The notes beneath the pieces are model-generated. The model saw only the letters and a program-made list of their open reading frames with translations, was not told where the DNA came from and ran no database searches. The position numbers were made by a program, and so were the translations under genes. A stretch of DNA of 64,000 nucleotides from Rhabdochromatium marinum (GTDB taxonomy: Bacteria > Pseudomonadota > Gammaproteobacteria > Chromatiales > Chromatiaceae), in assembly GCF_016583795.1 (NCBI RefSeq), contig NZ_NRRS01000013.1:1-64000 (forward strand), given 5' to 3'. Below, piece after piece: positions 29,479-37,053 of this stretch (position 1 is the stretch's first letter; each line of letters opens with the position of its first letter).

Positions 29479-30816
29479 TTAGCTTTCCTTGAAAGCGGTT
29501 GCGAAAATATCCGTGATGGGCTTCATCAGATATTCAATAAAGGTGCGCTCCCCCGTAATGATCATGACCGTTACCGGCATGCCCGGTTGCAGCGTTTTCC
29601 CTTCAAGAAGCTCCATCCCCTCGGGCTTGACCTTTACCCGGGCAAGATAATAGGACATGCCAGTGCGCTCGTCGGTCAGGGTGTCGGCTGAAACCGTCAG
29701 CACCTTACCTGGAATAACGGGCGTAGTCCGCTGGTTGAACGCGCTCATGCGCAGATCGGCATCCAGGCCGGGAAACACCCGATCAATATCCATCGGCTTG
29801 ACCTGTGCCTCGACAATCAGATTCTCATTCATGGGAACAATATCGAGCAGGGGTTCACCAGAGCGCACCACACCGCCGATGGTATGCAAATTCACCGAGA
29901 CGACGCTACCCGAGACCGGTGCGAAGATCTCTGTGCGCTCCAACGTCTTTTTCAGTGCCCGCTGACGCTCGCTGAGATCGCTAAGGCGCGTTTCGACATC
30001 GCGCAGTTCGCTGCTGACTTCAGTATTCTGTTTCCGGTCCAGCTGCACAATCTGCAATTCCGTCTCATTGATGCGCACCCGGGTGGCGGCGATGGAGGCC
30101 TGGTGCTCGGCGCGCTCGCCTTCGAGTTCCGCCACCATGCGCTCCCATTCACGCAACCGGCTTTTGTCACCCAGCCCCTTCTTGAACAAGGCTTTCAGCC
30201 CGTCGATTTCTTCCTGATACAGGTCGATACGCTTCTGCTTAGTGGCCGCTTGGGCTTCGAGCCCGCGAATCTGCTCCTCAAGCTGCACGATGCGTTGCCG
30301 CAGTACGTCCTGTTCACCCTGCAGCGCCTTGCGCCGGGCTGCAAAGACCTGCTTTTCGCCGTCGATGGCTTCTTTGATACGGGGATCTTCGCGCGCCTTG
30401 AGCAGTTTTTGTGGAAAATCAATGCTTTCTTCACCATCGCGCTCAGCCTTCAAGCGCGCCATGCGTGCGAGCAGGCCAAGATACTCAGTGCGGACAATTT
30501 GCAGCTGGGCGCTGGCCTCGGTGTCGTCGAGGCGCACCAGTACCTGCCCTTTCTGGACGGAATCCCCTTCATGCACCAGGATCTCTTTGACAATGCCGCC
30601 CTCGAAGTGCTGAACCGTCTTGCGGGTAGACTCCACCGCCAGCACGCCAGGCGCCACGGCCGCGCCGTTAATGGGTGCTACCGAAGCCCACACGGCAAAG
30701 GCACCGAAACCCAGCACCAGCACCAGCAGGCCGGCGATCCAGATCGGCTTGTCATCGGTTGGCACCTGGATGTCTGCACCGGATTCGATCCGGTGGGGAG
30801 TAACATTGATATCCAT
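29479..30816 (-). CDS. Type I secretion membrane-fusion (HlyD-family) adaptor
   Basis: A 445-residue protein with a short cytosolic N-terminus, one membrane helix (about 28-48; [20 protein letters not shown]) and a long periplasmic part. The lipoyl half-motifs ([20 protein letters not shown] and [17 protein letters not shown]) flank a coiled-coil hairpin (about 110-290). A C-terminal beta-barrel reads [15 protein letters not shown]. Such adaptors connect a type I ABC exporter to a TolC-like channel. It follows the exporter gene by 95 bases, clearly the same unit. No TolC homologue, RTX-type substrate or protease gene is in the window. Confidence 0.93.
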   Translation of the reverse strand: MDINVTPHRIESGADIQVPTDDKPIWIAGLLVLVLGFGAFAVWASVAPINGAAVAPGVLAVESTRKTVQHFEGGIVKEILVHEGDSVQKGQVLVRLDDTEASAQLQIVRTEYLGLLARMARLKAERDGEESIDFPQKLLKAREDPRIKEAIDGEKQVFAARRKALQGEQDVLRQRIVQLEEQIRGLEAQAATKQKRIDLYQEEIDGLKALFKKGLGDKSRLREWERMVAELEGERAEHQASIAATRVRINETELQIVQLDRKQNTEVSSELRDVETRLSDLSERQRALKKTLERTEIFAPVSGSVVSVNLHTIGGVVRSGEPLLDIVPMNENLIVEAQVKPMDIDRVFPGLDADLRMSAFNQRTTPVIPGKVLTVSADTLTDERTGMSYYLARVKVKPEGMELLEGKTLQPGMPVTVMIITGERTFIEYLMKPITDIFATAFKES

Positions 30817-30911
30817 AATTGGCTCAAGTGACGGATGTCCGTCTTAGGCGTTAAGAGGGATTAGGCCGCTGGAAAATACAGCGCACCTGGGCGGCGAAAA
30901 TCGTGCTGCGA

Positions 30912-32666
30912 TCAGCCCGCCGCCTGCTGCCGTGCCTGCAATGCAGGTCGTGGCGCCACGGGGGTTGGTCGTGCAAACTGCGCCAGCACTTTCTCGCGCG
31001 AGCCAAAGGCCTCGACTAGCCCCTCGCGTAAGACAACCACCTTATCAACACTGTTCAAAATATTCAGCCGGTGGGTAATCAGCAATACCGATGTGCCTCC
31101 GGCTTTGAGCTCCCCGATAGCCTTTACTAGCGCCGCCTCACCCTGGTCATCCAAATTGGAATTCGGCTCGTCGAGTACCACCAGCACCGGATTGCCATAC
31201 ATGGCGCGCGCCAAGCCAATGCGCTGGCGTTGTCCGCCCGAAAGTACCGAACCGGCTTCGCCAATTGGGGTGTCATAGCCCTGCGGCAGGCGCAGAATCA
31301 TCTCATGCACCTGGGCGCGCTTGGCGGCAGTGACCACCTTTTCAGCATTGACCTCACCAAAGCGGGCGATATTCTCGCCCACAGTACCGGCAAAAAGCTC
31401 GATATCCTGGGGCAGATAGCCCACATAGGGCCCCAGTTCGTCGCGGTTCCACTGGCTAATGTCGGCTCCGCTCAGACGTACTTTGCCCGACGCTAGGGGC
31501 CACACACCCAGCATTACCCGCGCTAGAGTTGACTTACCTGCCGCACTCGGGCCGATAATACCAACCACATCACCTGGCTCGACATCGAAACGCACGCCGC
31601 GCAGCACCGGGAATTGTGCTCCCGGCGGTGCGGCCACCACGTTTTCGACCGTCAGACGCCCGTCCGGGGCTGGCAGGCTCATGGCGCGCTGATGGGCTGG
31701 AATCGCTGCCAGCAAATCGCCCAGGCGCCGATAGGATTGCCGTGCTGCCAGAAAGCCCTTCCAGCTGCCGATCAGCAGGTCGATGGGGGCCAGTGCCCGA
31801 CCCAGGATGATCGACCCGGCAATCATCATGCCTGGGGTAATCTCTTGTTGCACCGCCAGGTAAGCACCCAGGCCTAGGGTCATGGACTGCAAGGCGATGC
31901 GTAGCGTCTTACTCAGGCTCGATAAGCCACCCGCGCGATCACTGGCGACGGCTTGCAGGCTGAGCAGTTCATTATGTTGCTTCATCCAGCGCTGGCGAAT
32001 ATTATCGCGCATGCCCATGGCTTCGAGCGCCTCGGCATTGCGCAGATTGCCGTTGATGAAATTGCGTCCGGTAATCGCCAGGCCATTGGCTTTCGCCAGT
32101 GGCTTTTGAGTGGATAAATTGTTAGCCACCGCCACTGCAATCAGAATGAGGGCGCCGCCAATGGCCAGGGTACCAATCCAGGGATGCACCAGATAGAGTA
32201 CTGCAATATAGATCGGCATCCAGGGGGCGTCGAAAAAACCAAACAGCGCATTGCCGGTCATAAATTGGCGCAGACTGGTCAGATCCTCAATCGGTTGCGC
32301 CCCCGGCCCGCGTCCGCGCAGATTCGCATCGAACATGGCGTCGAACAGCCGCTGACTCATTAGCACATCCATGCGCGCGCTTACCCGCACCAGAATGCGT
32401 GAGCGCAGCGCCTCCAGTATGCCCATAATCAGAAACAGGCCCAACACCAGCAGCGTAAGCATCAGCAGCGTCGATAGGCTGTTGCTCCCCAGCACCCGGT
32501 CGTAGAGCTGGAGCATGTAAATGGCCGGGGTGAGCATCAACAGGTTGATAAACATGCTAAAGACACCAGCCACCACAAAGGAATTGCGGCTGAGCTTAAG
32601 AATGTCGCGCAGTTCGTTTTCAGGCTTCTGGTGGCCGTGGTGAGGAAGCAAATGAGGAAGACGCAT
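30912..32666 (-). CDS. Type I secretion ABC transporter, PrtD-like permease-ATPase
   Basis: A 584-residue half-transporter without an N-terminal C39 peptidase-like domain. Six membrane helices span about 25-310. The ATPase has Walker A GPSAAGKSTLARVMLG, signature LSGGQRQRIGLARAMYG and Walker B VLVVLDEPNSNLDDQG. PrtD-type exporters move proteins with C-terminal secretion signals, such as RTX proteases or S-layer proteins, straight to the outside. The upstream intergenic region carries two small dyads, possible operators. The adaptor gene follows; substrate and outer-membrane channel must be encoded elsewhere. Confidence 0.93.
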   Translation of the reverse strand: MRLPHLLPHHGHQKPENELRDILKLSRNSFVVAGVFSMFINLLMLTPAIYMLQLYDRVLGSNSLSTLLMLTLLVLGLFLIMGILEALRSRILVRVSARMDVLMSQRLFDAMFDANLRGRGPGAQPIEDLTSLRQFMTGNALFGFFDAPWMPIYIAVLYLVHPWIGTLAIGGALILIAVAVANNLSTQKPLAKANGLAITGRNFINGNLRNAEALEAMGMRDNIRQRWMKQHNELLSLQAVASDRAGGLSSLSKTLRIALQSMTLGLGAYLAVQQEITPGMMIAGSIILGRALAPIDLLIGSWKGFLAARQSYRRLGDLLAAIPAHQRAMSLPAPDGRLTVENVVAAPPGAQFPVLRGVRFDVEPGDVVGIIGPSAAGKSTLARVMLGVWPLASGKVRLSGADISQWNRDELGPYVGYLPQDIELFAGTVGENIARFGEVNAEKVVTAAKRAQVHEMILRLPQGYDTPIGEAGSVLSGGQRQRIGLARAMYGNPVLVVLDEPNSNLDDQGEAALVKAIGELKAGGTSVLLITHRLNILNSVDKVVVLREGLVEAFGSREKVLAQFARPTPVAPRPALQARQQAAG

Positions 32667-32701
32667 GGCTGTCTTGTGTTCGAGATGGTTAAAATTAACA
32701 C

Positions 32702-32715
32702 TAACCCTAGGGTTA
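32702..32715. promoter_or_regulatory. Perfect 14-bp palindrome upstream of the type I exporter
   Basis: TAACCCTAGGGTTA is a perfect palindrome 36-49 bases before the exporter ATG (minus strand). Its place in the divergent region between the exporter and gmd suits an operator. The regulator is unknown. Confidence 0.4.
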
Positions 32716-32718
32716 ATC

Positions 32719-32737
32719 GGTCAGTCTAGCACTGACC
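32719..32737. promoter_or_regulatory. Second dyad, GGTCAGT-N5-ACTGACC
   Basis: Two perfect 7-base arms separated by CTAGC lie three bases from the 14-bp palindrome. It could be an operator or a small hairpin in the leader RNA; nothing decides between these. Confidence 0.35.
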
Positions 32738-32981
32738 CAGCCAGTTTTCATCAGCCCTGGGTAGTCGCACGACGACATGAATAAAGCTACCGGTGTCCGT
32801 ATAAAGCTGCATAACTTTGTCTTCAGACAGTAAAATTCAAGGAGATGGGGGACGCAGCGGATTCGCAACGACAAGCCAAAGCGATTAATGCCTCTGCTAT
32901 TACTCAAATTAGGTTCACCTCATTCAAGGTTCAGCATGAAACGCGCGCTCATTCTTGGCGTCTCCGGACAGGACGGCGCCT

Positions 32982-32989
32982 ACCTTGCC
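32982..32989. repeat. 8-bp target duplication, left copy (small element)
   Basis: ACCTTGCC directly left of the 89-bp element corresponds to ACCTCGCC at 33079-33086. The single difference is a T/C change at a silent codon position. Confidence 0.75.
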
Positions 32990-33078
32990 GTATGCGTTTA
33001 GCCCCCCTCCGGCAGCAACGAAGAATCAGAAGGTTGCCTGCCAAAAGCGCCCAAAAGGCAGGGGGGCTAAACGGTTAC
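32990..33078. mobile_element. 89-bp miniature element with IS66-like ends (MITE)
   Basis: The element begins GTATGCGTTTAGCCCCCCT and ends with the inverse of GTAACCGTTTAGCCCCCCT, so 17 of 19 terminal bases match. It is flanked by an 8-bp duplication. IS66-family ends typically start GTAAGCG and make 8-bp duplications, so a non-autonomous derivative of an IS66 relative is the best guess. An inner pair (GGCAGCAAC at 33011-33019 with GTTGCCTGCC at 33033-33042) would give a second hairpin. It has no coding capacity, and its stop codons and 97-base net insertion destroy the gmd frame. Confidence 0.8.
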
Positions 33079-33086
33079 ACCTCGCC
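33079..33086. repeat. 8-bp target duplication, right copy (small element)
   Basis: ACCTCGCC directly after the element; see the left copy at 32982-32989. Confidence 0.75.
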
Positions 33087-33365
33087 CAGCGGTTGCTGGA
33101 GAAAGGCTATCAGGTCATCGGCAGCTCGCGGGATGCCGAACTGTCGAGTTTCGGCAATCTCAGCCGCTTGGGCATCCGCGACCAGGTGGACTGCATCTCT
33201 TTAGCTATCAATGACTTTCGCAGCACACTGAACGGCATCATCCAGGCCGAGCCGGACGAGATCTACAATCTCGCCGGGCAGAGCTCGGTCGGCTTGTCGT
33301 TTCAGCAGCCGGCAGAAACGCATGAAAGTATCAATCTTGGCACCCTGAATCTGCTCGAAGCACTG

Positions 33366-33373
33366 CGCTTTGT
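33366..33373. repeat. 8-bp target duplication, left copy (ISL3-type element)
   Basis: CGCTTTGT occurs immediately left of the element and again, identical, at 34953-34960. This is the size expected for ISL3-family insertion. Confidence 0.93.
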
Positions 33374-33397
33374 GGTCCTCTTACGTTTTCTATGGGT
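33374..33397 (+). repeat. Left terminal inverted repeat of the ISL3-type element
   Basis: It starts GGTCCTCTTACGTTTTC and pairs with 34929-34952. Mismatches fall at positions 3, 4, 7, 16, 17 and 19. Confidence 0.88.
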
Positions 33398-33463
33398 TTC
33401 CCGTTTACAAACCCAGCGCCTGGCACCATCTTTCCGCGAAAATTTTCATCCATTTTGTAGTAG

Positions 33464-33634
33464 GGCCTGTGGGTATGTGGGCGCAAGGCCCGAGAGTGTG
33501 GGCAACCCCGGAAGCGCACCGCCCGCCGGTTTGCGAGGATTGCCTCGGTGCTTAAGCGGTGCGATACCGGGGTTGTCCACACGCCCCGTAGGGCTTGGGC
33601 CGGTCCGCAGGACGCGTCCACATATCCATAGGCC
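33464..33634 (+). repeat. Long nested inverted repeat upstream of the transposase
   Basis: Outer arms 33464-33483 and 33615-33634 match at 17 of 20 bases. Inner arms 33496-33522 and 33556-33582 match at 24 of 27. The second outer arm ends two bases before the GGAGG ribosome site of the transposase (33637-33641). An RNA made by read-through from gmd would fold into a very large hairpin just before that site. Such structures in other insertion sequences limit transposase translation from outside transcripts; that role here is inference. Confidence 0.8.
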
Positions 33635-33648
33635 TCGGAGGTTTGATG

Positions 33649-34906
33649 ATGGAACCGACGTCGCTGTTCTCTGCCGCGCTTGGCTTGTCCACTCCCTGGT
33701 CCGTGAAGGACGTGCGCTTTGATCCCGCCACCGGGCGCCTGGAGTTGGAGCTTGGCTATCGGCGCGGGGCGCGCTTTGCCTGCCCGCACTGCGGGGCCGC
33801 GCATCAACCGGTGCATGACACCGAGAAACGCCAGTGGCGTCATCTGAACTTCTTTCAGTATGAAGCCTACTTGCAGGCCAAGGTGCCGCGGGTGCGTTGT
33901 GCCAGTTGTGGCAAGACCGCGCAGGTGCAGGTGCCTTGGGCGCGTGCCAACAGTGGTTTCACCCAGCTGATGGAGGCGCTGATCGTCACCTTTGCCAAGG
34001 CCATGCCGGTGGCGCAGGTGGCGCAATTGCTGCACGTCAGTGATATGCGAATTTGGCGGGTGCTCGACTTCTATGTCGAGGCCGCGCGGGCGTTGGATGA
34101 TCAATCTCAGGTCAAGGACCTCGGCCTTGATGAAACGGCCGCCCGGCGCGGACATGACTACATCACGGTGGTCCATGACTTGGAGGCTGAACGGTTGGTC
34201 TTCGCCACCGAGGGACGCAAAGCCGAGGTGATTGGGCGCTTCGCCGATGATCTTGAAGCCCATGGCGGGTGTGCGGAGAACATCCGTGCGGTCTGCATGG
34301 ACATGGCGGCAAGCTATCGCAAGGGCGTCGAGACCGAGCTGCCGTGGGCGGAGATTACCTTCGATGAGTTTCATATCATTCAACTGGTCAACAAGGCCGT
34401 CGATGAGGTGCGCCGCGCGGAGGTGAAAACCGAGGCCCGCGCTCAAGCGCACCCGCTACCTGTGGCTGAAGGACAAACAGCAATGGAGTCCTCGCGATGG
34501 CGCACAGCTCTATGACCTGAAAAAGCTCAATCTCAAAACCCACCGCGCCTGGCGCATCAAGGAAGCACTGCGCGAGATTTTCCGTTCCGCCCCCTCGCGT
34601 GAGCAGGCCGAGCCCTTGCTGACGTCCTGGGTCAGTTGGGCGCGTCGCTGCCGGCTCGAGCCGATGAAGAAGGTCGCACAGACCATCAAGGACCATTGGA
34701 ACGGAGTGCTCAACGCCTTCGATTCGCGTCTCACCAACGGCCGCGTCGAGGCCGTCAATGGCCAGATCCAAGCCGCCAAAGCCAAGGCACGTGGCTACGG
34801 AACGACAAAGCATCTGATCACCATGGCTTATCTGATTGCGGGCAAACTGACCAATCTGCCCGCATCACCCTTCGACAATCCCGCGTGTGCTAAGCTGTCA
34901 GTTTAA
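33649..34906 (+). pseudogene. ISL3-family DDE transposase, frameshifted
   Basis: Translation starts at ATG 33649 (GGAGG seven bases before; an adjacent ATG at 33646 is less well spaced). The N-terminal zinc-finger-like part shows CPHCGAAHQPVHD and VRCASCGKTAQVQVPW. The DDE region gives GLDETAARRGHDYITV (first Asp), CMDMAASYRKGVE (second Asp) and FDEFHIIQLVNKAVDEVRRA. At about 34424-34442 the frame moves by one base: the rest (LKRTRYLWLKDKQQWS, then GRVEAVNGQIQAAKAKARGYG with the final Glu) lies in the +1 frame to the stop at 34906. One base insertion or sequencing error would explain it. As read, full-length transposase cannot be made. Confidence 0.88.
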
Positions 34907-34928
34907 CTAAATGTGTTTAAACCTCGCT

Positions 34929-34952
34929 ACCCACACCAAACGTAACAGAGCC
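34929..34952 (-). repeat. Right terminal inverted repeat of the ISL3-type element
   Basis: Read inward it starts GGCTCTGTTACGTTTGG and pairs with the left end at 33374-33397 (18 of 24 identical). Confidence 0.88.
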
Positions 34953-34960
34953 CGCTTTGT
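34953..34960. repeat. 8-bp target duplication, right copy (ISL3-type element)
   Basis: CGCTTTGT is identical to 33366-33373. Joining at this duplication restores the gmd codons for LRFVGRP. Confidence 0.93.
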
Positions 34961-35588
34961 TGGGCGCCCGATTCGTTTCTACAACGCGTCCTCCAGTGAG
35001 TGCTTCGGTAACACCGGCGCCATCCCAGCCACCGAAACCACGCCCTTTCGCCCGCGCAGTCCCTATGCCGTCGCCAAAGCCGCCGCCTTCTGGCAGGTTG
35101 CCAACTACCGAGAAGCCTACAATCTGTTTGCCTGCTCGGGGATTCTGTTTAACCACGAATCCCCGCTACGCCCGGCGCGCTTCGTGACCCGCAAAATCAT
35201 CGCCACCGCCTGCCGCATTGCCGCTGGCTCGGACGAACACTTAAGCATCGGCAACACGGACATCATTCGTGACTGGGGTTGGGCGCCCGAATATATTGAT
35301 GCCATGTGGCGGATGCTGCAGCAGGATGAGCCGGATGACTATGTCATTGCCACCGGCCATTCATGCAGTCTCAGTGACTTCATTGCCGAAACCTTCGCTG
35401 CGCTTGATCTCGACTGGCGCGATCATGTACAGGTCGATCAAAGTCTGTTTCGCCCCACCGACCTGCCACGCAGCCAGGCCGATCCCGGCAAGGCGGCTGA
35501 GCGCCTCGACTGGCGCGCGCATATGCGCGTCCCCGATATCGTCCGCGCCATGATCGCGGCCGAATCCAAATAAACGCCGGTGGTGACC

Positions 35589-36455
35589 TCATGGTTCGCT
35601 CATTCCTGTGCGCGCTCCAGGGAGGCAATCCGGGGTGGTTTCACTTTGACAGACGGGACAATAGAAGCTGGAGCGCTGGCCGATGCGCAGGACTTCTATC
35701 GGGGTTGCGCACTGATGGCAGGGTTTGTCGGCGCGGTTGTAGACATGCAGGGATTGGGCAAAATAGCCAGGATGGCCATCTTCGCGCAGAAAATCCCGCA
35801 GGGTGGTGCCGCCCTGTTCGATGGCGGCACTGAGCACTTGTTTGATTGCAATGGCCAGACGTTGATAGCGTGCTTGGCTGATGCTTCCAGCGGCCTGTGC
35901 GGGATGGATGCCGGATAGAAACAGCGCTTCGTTGGCGTAGATGTTACCAACGCCGACCAGCACGCGACTGTCCATAATCAGGTTTTTCACTGCCAGGTGC
36001 CGCTTGCGCGCAACCCGGTACAAATAATCACCGTCGCAGGCTTCGGACAGTGGTTCGGGGCCCAGGTTGGCGAGTAGGGGATGTGACGTGACTGGGGTGG
36101 GGATCCATTGGAACAGGCCAAAGCGGCGCGGATCGTGCAGCCGCAGACTGAGGCCGGATTCCAGCAGCAAATCAATATGATCGTGCTTTCGATAGTCCGT
36201 AATTACGGGAGTCAGGCGCAGGCTGCCGGACATGCCCAGATGGATCAGCACAGCGCCTTCCTCAAGCGTCAGCAGCAGGTATTTGGCGCGGCGGTGCAGG
36301 TGCAAAATGCGCTGTCCCGGCAGCAGTGCTTCGGTCTCGTTCGATACCGGCTGACGCAGGCGTCGATCGCGGACCAGCAGACGCTGAATGCGTTGCCCTG
36401 TTAGCGCCGGGGCAATGCCGCGTAACGTGGTTTCGACTTCAGGGAGTTCGGGCAT
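35589..36455 (-). CDS. mutM: Formamidopyrimidine-DNA glycosylase (Fpg/MutM)
   Basis: A 288-residue bifunctional glycosylase/AP-lyase removing 8-oxoguanine and ring-opened purines. The mature N-terminus PELPEVETTLRG carries the catalytic Pro and Glu. LIHLGMSGSLRL and the helix-two-turns-helix passage NIYANEALFLSGIHPA are typical. The C-terminal zinc finger has two CxxC pairs (CHQCATPIEVLRI ... YCPVCQ). It ends with about 15 residues beyond the finger. Its start overlaps the end of the upstream DUF4340-like gene by 17 bases, so it is translated as the last gene of the ABC-transporter operon. It is convergent with the gmd pseudogene. Confidence 0.96.
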   Translation of the reverse strand: MPELPEVETTLRGIAPALTGQRIQRLLVRDRRLRQPVSNETEALLPGQRILHLHRRAKYLLLTLEEGAVLIHLGMSGSLRLTPVITDYRKHDHIDLLLESGLSLRLHDPRRFGLFQWIPTPVTSHPLLANLGPEPLSEACDGDYLYRVARKRHLAVKNLIMDSRVLVGVGNIYANEALFLSGIHPAQAAGSISQARYQRLAIAIKQVLSAAIEQGGTTLRDFLREDGHPGYFAQSLHVYNRADKPCHQCATPIEVLRIGQRSSFYCPVCQSETTPDCLPGARTGMSEP

Positions 36456-37038
36456 GGGGGCGCGATTCGTCGGTAAGCGTCGGAGTTGCCGTCGTGCCAG
36501 TCGGCTCGGGGGCGGACAGATAGGCCGCTGGCGCTGCCAGCAGCGGCAGCAGCCAACGATCGTCGATCAGCAGGATGTCATGGCCGGCGCGCAGATAACG
36601 GCGTCGGTCAATCGGTTCGGCGCTGCCGGCGTCCAAGCGCCGGTCATTCAACTCCAGCACGAACCAGGGATTATCCAGCCCCAGCTCTGCCAGCTTGGTG
36701 GCGCGTGCCTCGCGCCCGCTCAGATCGGTCGGATCGCTTAGGTCGCTCAGAGTAAAGGCCGGATTGGCTGGTGCCCGCAGCAGCGCATCAATGCGTTCAC
36801 TCATGGCCGGGGTGACAGGTCCGCGCTGTGGCGCGCGCAGCATCCAGCCGGTCGGGCTGGTCTCAAGGACCAGCGCTGGGCGATCACCATGGCGCAGCCG
36901 GATATGAGTGACTTCAGTGGGCGTCAAACCGACCCGAGCCGCCAGTCCCGGCGGTGGCGCGGGCTGCCAGCGCGTGAGCCACAGCAGCAGTGCGCAAATC
37001 AGCAGCAGCACCCCATTGATCAGCCAGCGTTCCTTCAT
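36439..37038 (-). CDS. DUF4340-like membrane-anchored protein
   Basis: A 199-residue protein with one N-terminal membrane helix (WLINGVLLLICALLLWLTRW) and the rest outside the cytoplasm. Segments such as VTHIRLRHGDRPALVLETSP and LAELGLDNPWFVLELNDRRL resemble the repeats of DUF4340, commonly found with GldG-type auxiliary proteins. It ends with a Pro/Thr-rich tail. It starts 15 bases after the GldG-like gene and overlaps mutM. A role as accessory subunit of the ABC system is inferred only from position. Confidence 0.6.
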   Translation of the reverse strand: MKERWLINGVLLLICALLLWLTRWQPAPPPGLAARVGLTPTEVTHIRLRHGDRPALVLETSPTGWMLRAPQRGPVTPAMSERIDALLRAPANPAFTLSDLSDPTDLSGREARATKLAELGLDNPWFVLELNDRRLDAGSAEPIDRRRYLRAGHDILLIDDRWLLPLLAAPAAYLSAPEPTGTTATPTLTDESRPHARTP

Positions 37039-37053
37039 GCATGGTCTCCTTGA

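Larger units (their letters stand above)
33374..34952 (+). mobile_element. ISL3-family insertion sequence, 1579 bp
   Basis: The element is bounded by imperfect terminal inverted repeats (18 of 24 bases identical: GGTCCTCTTACGTTT at the left, GGCTCTGTTACGTTT read inward from the right) and a perfect 8-bp target duplication. Inside are a 270-bp leader with a large nested inverted repeat and one transposase gene on the plus strand, which carries a frameshift. No passenger genes are present. The identical target duplication suggests a fairly recent insertion compared with the small element in the same gene, whose duplication already differs by one base. Confidence 0.93.
32936..35573 (+). pseudogene. 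gmd: GDP-mannose 4,6-dehydratase gene broken by two transposon insertions
   Basis: From ATG 32936 the frame reads MKRALILGVSGQDGAYLA, is cut at 32990 by an 89-bp element, resumes at 33087 (QRLLEKGYQVIGSSRD) and runs to 33373. There a 1579-bp ISL3-type element enters. It resumes at 34961 (GRPIRFYNASSSECFG) to the stop at 35573. Removing both elements and one copy of each 8-bp duplication leaves exactly 954 bases, 317 codons with no stop, including the NAD loop, the SSSECFG and YAVAKAAAFWQVANYRE active-site regions and the usual end. Intact Gmd converts GDP-mannose to the precursor of GDP-fucose, GDP-rhamnose and related surface sugars. Function is lost unless a second copy exists. It is convergent with mutM. 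Confidence 0.95.

Noticed and set aside
32713-32907. 64-codon minus-strand frame upstream of the type I exporter
   Set aside because: It covers the dyads and the gmd leader, has no ribosome site I can see and no family resemblance.
33331-34452. 373-codon minus-strand frame across the ISL3 element
   Set aside because: It spans the end of the element, the inverted repeat and the transposase antisense strand; no protein family.
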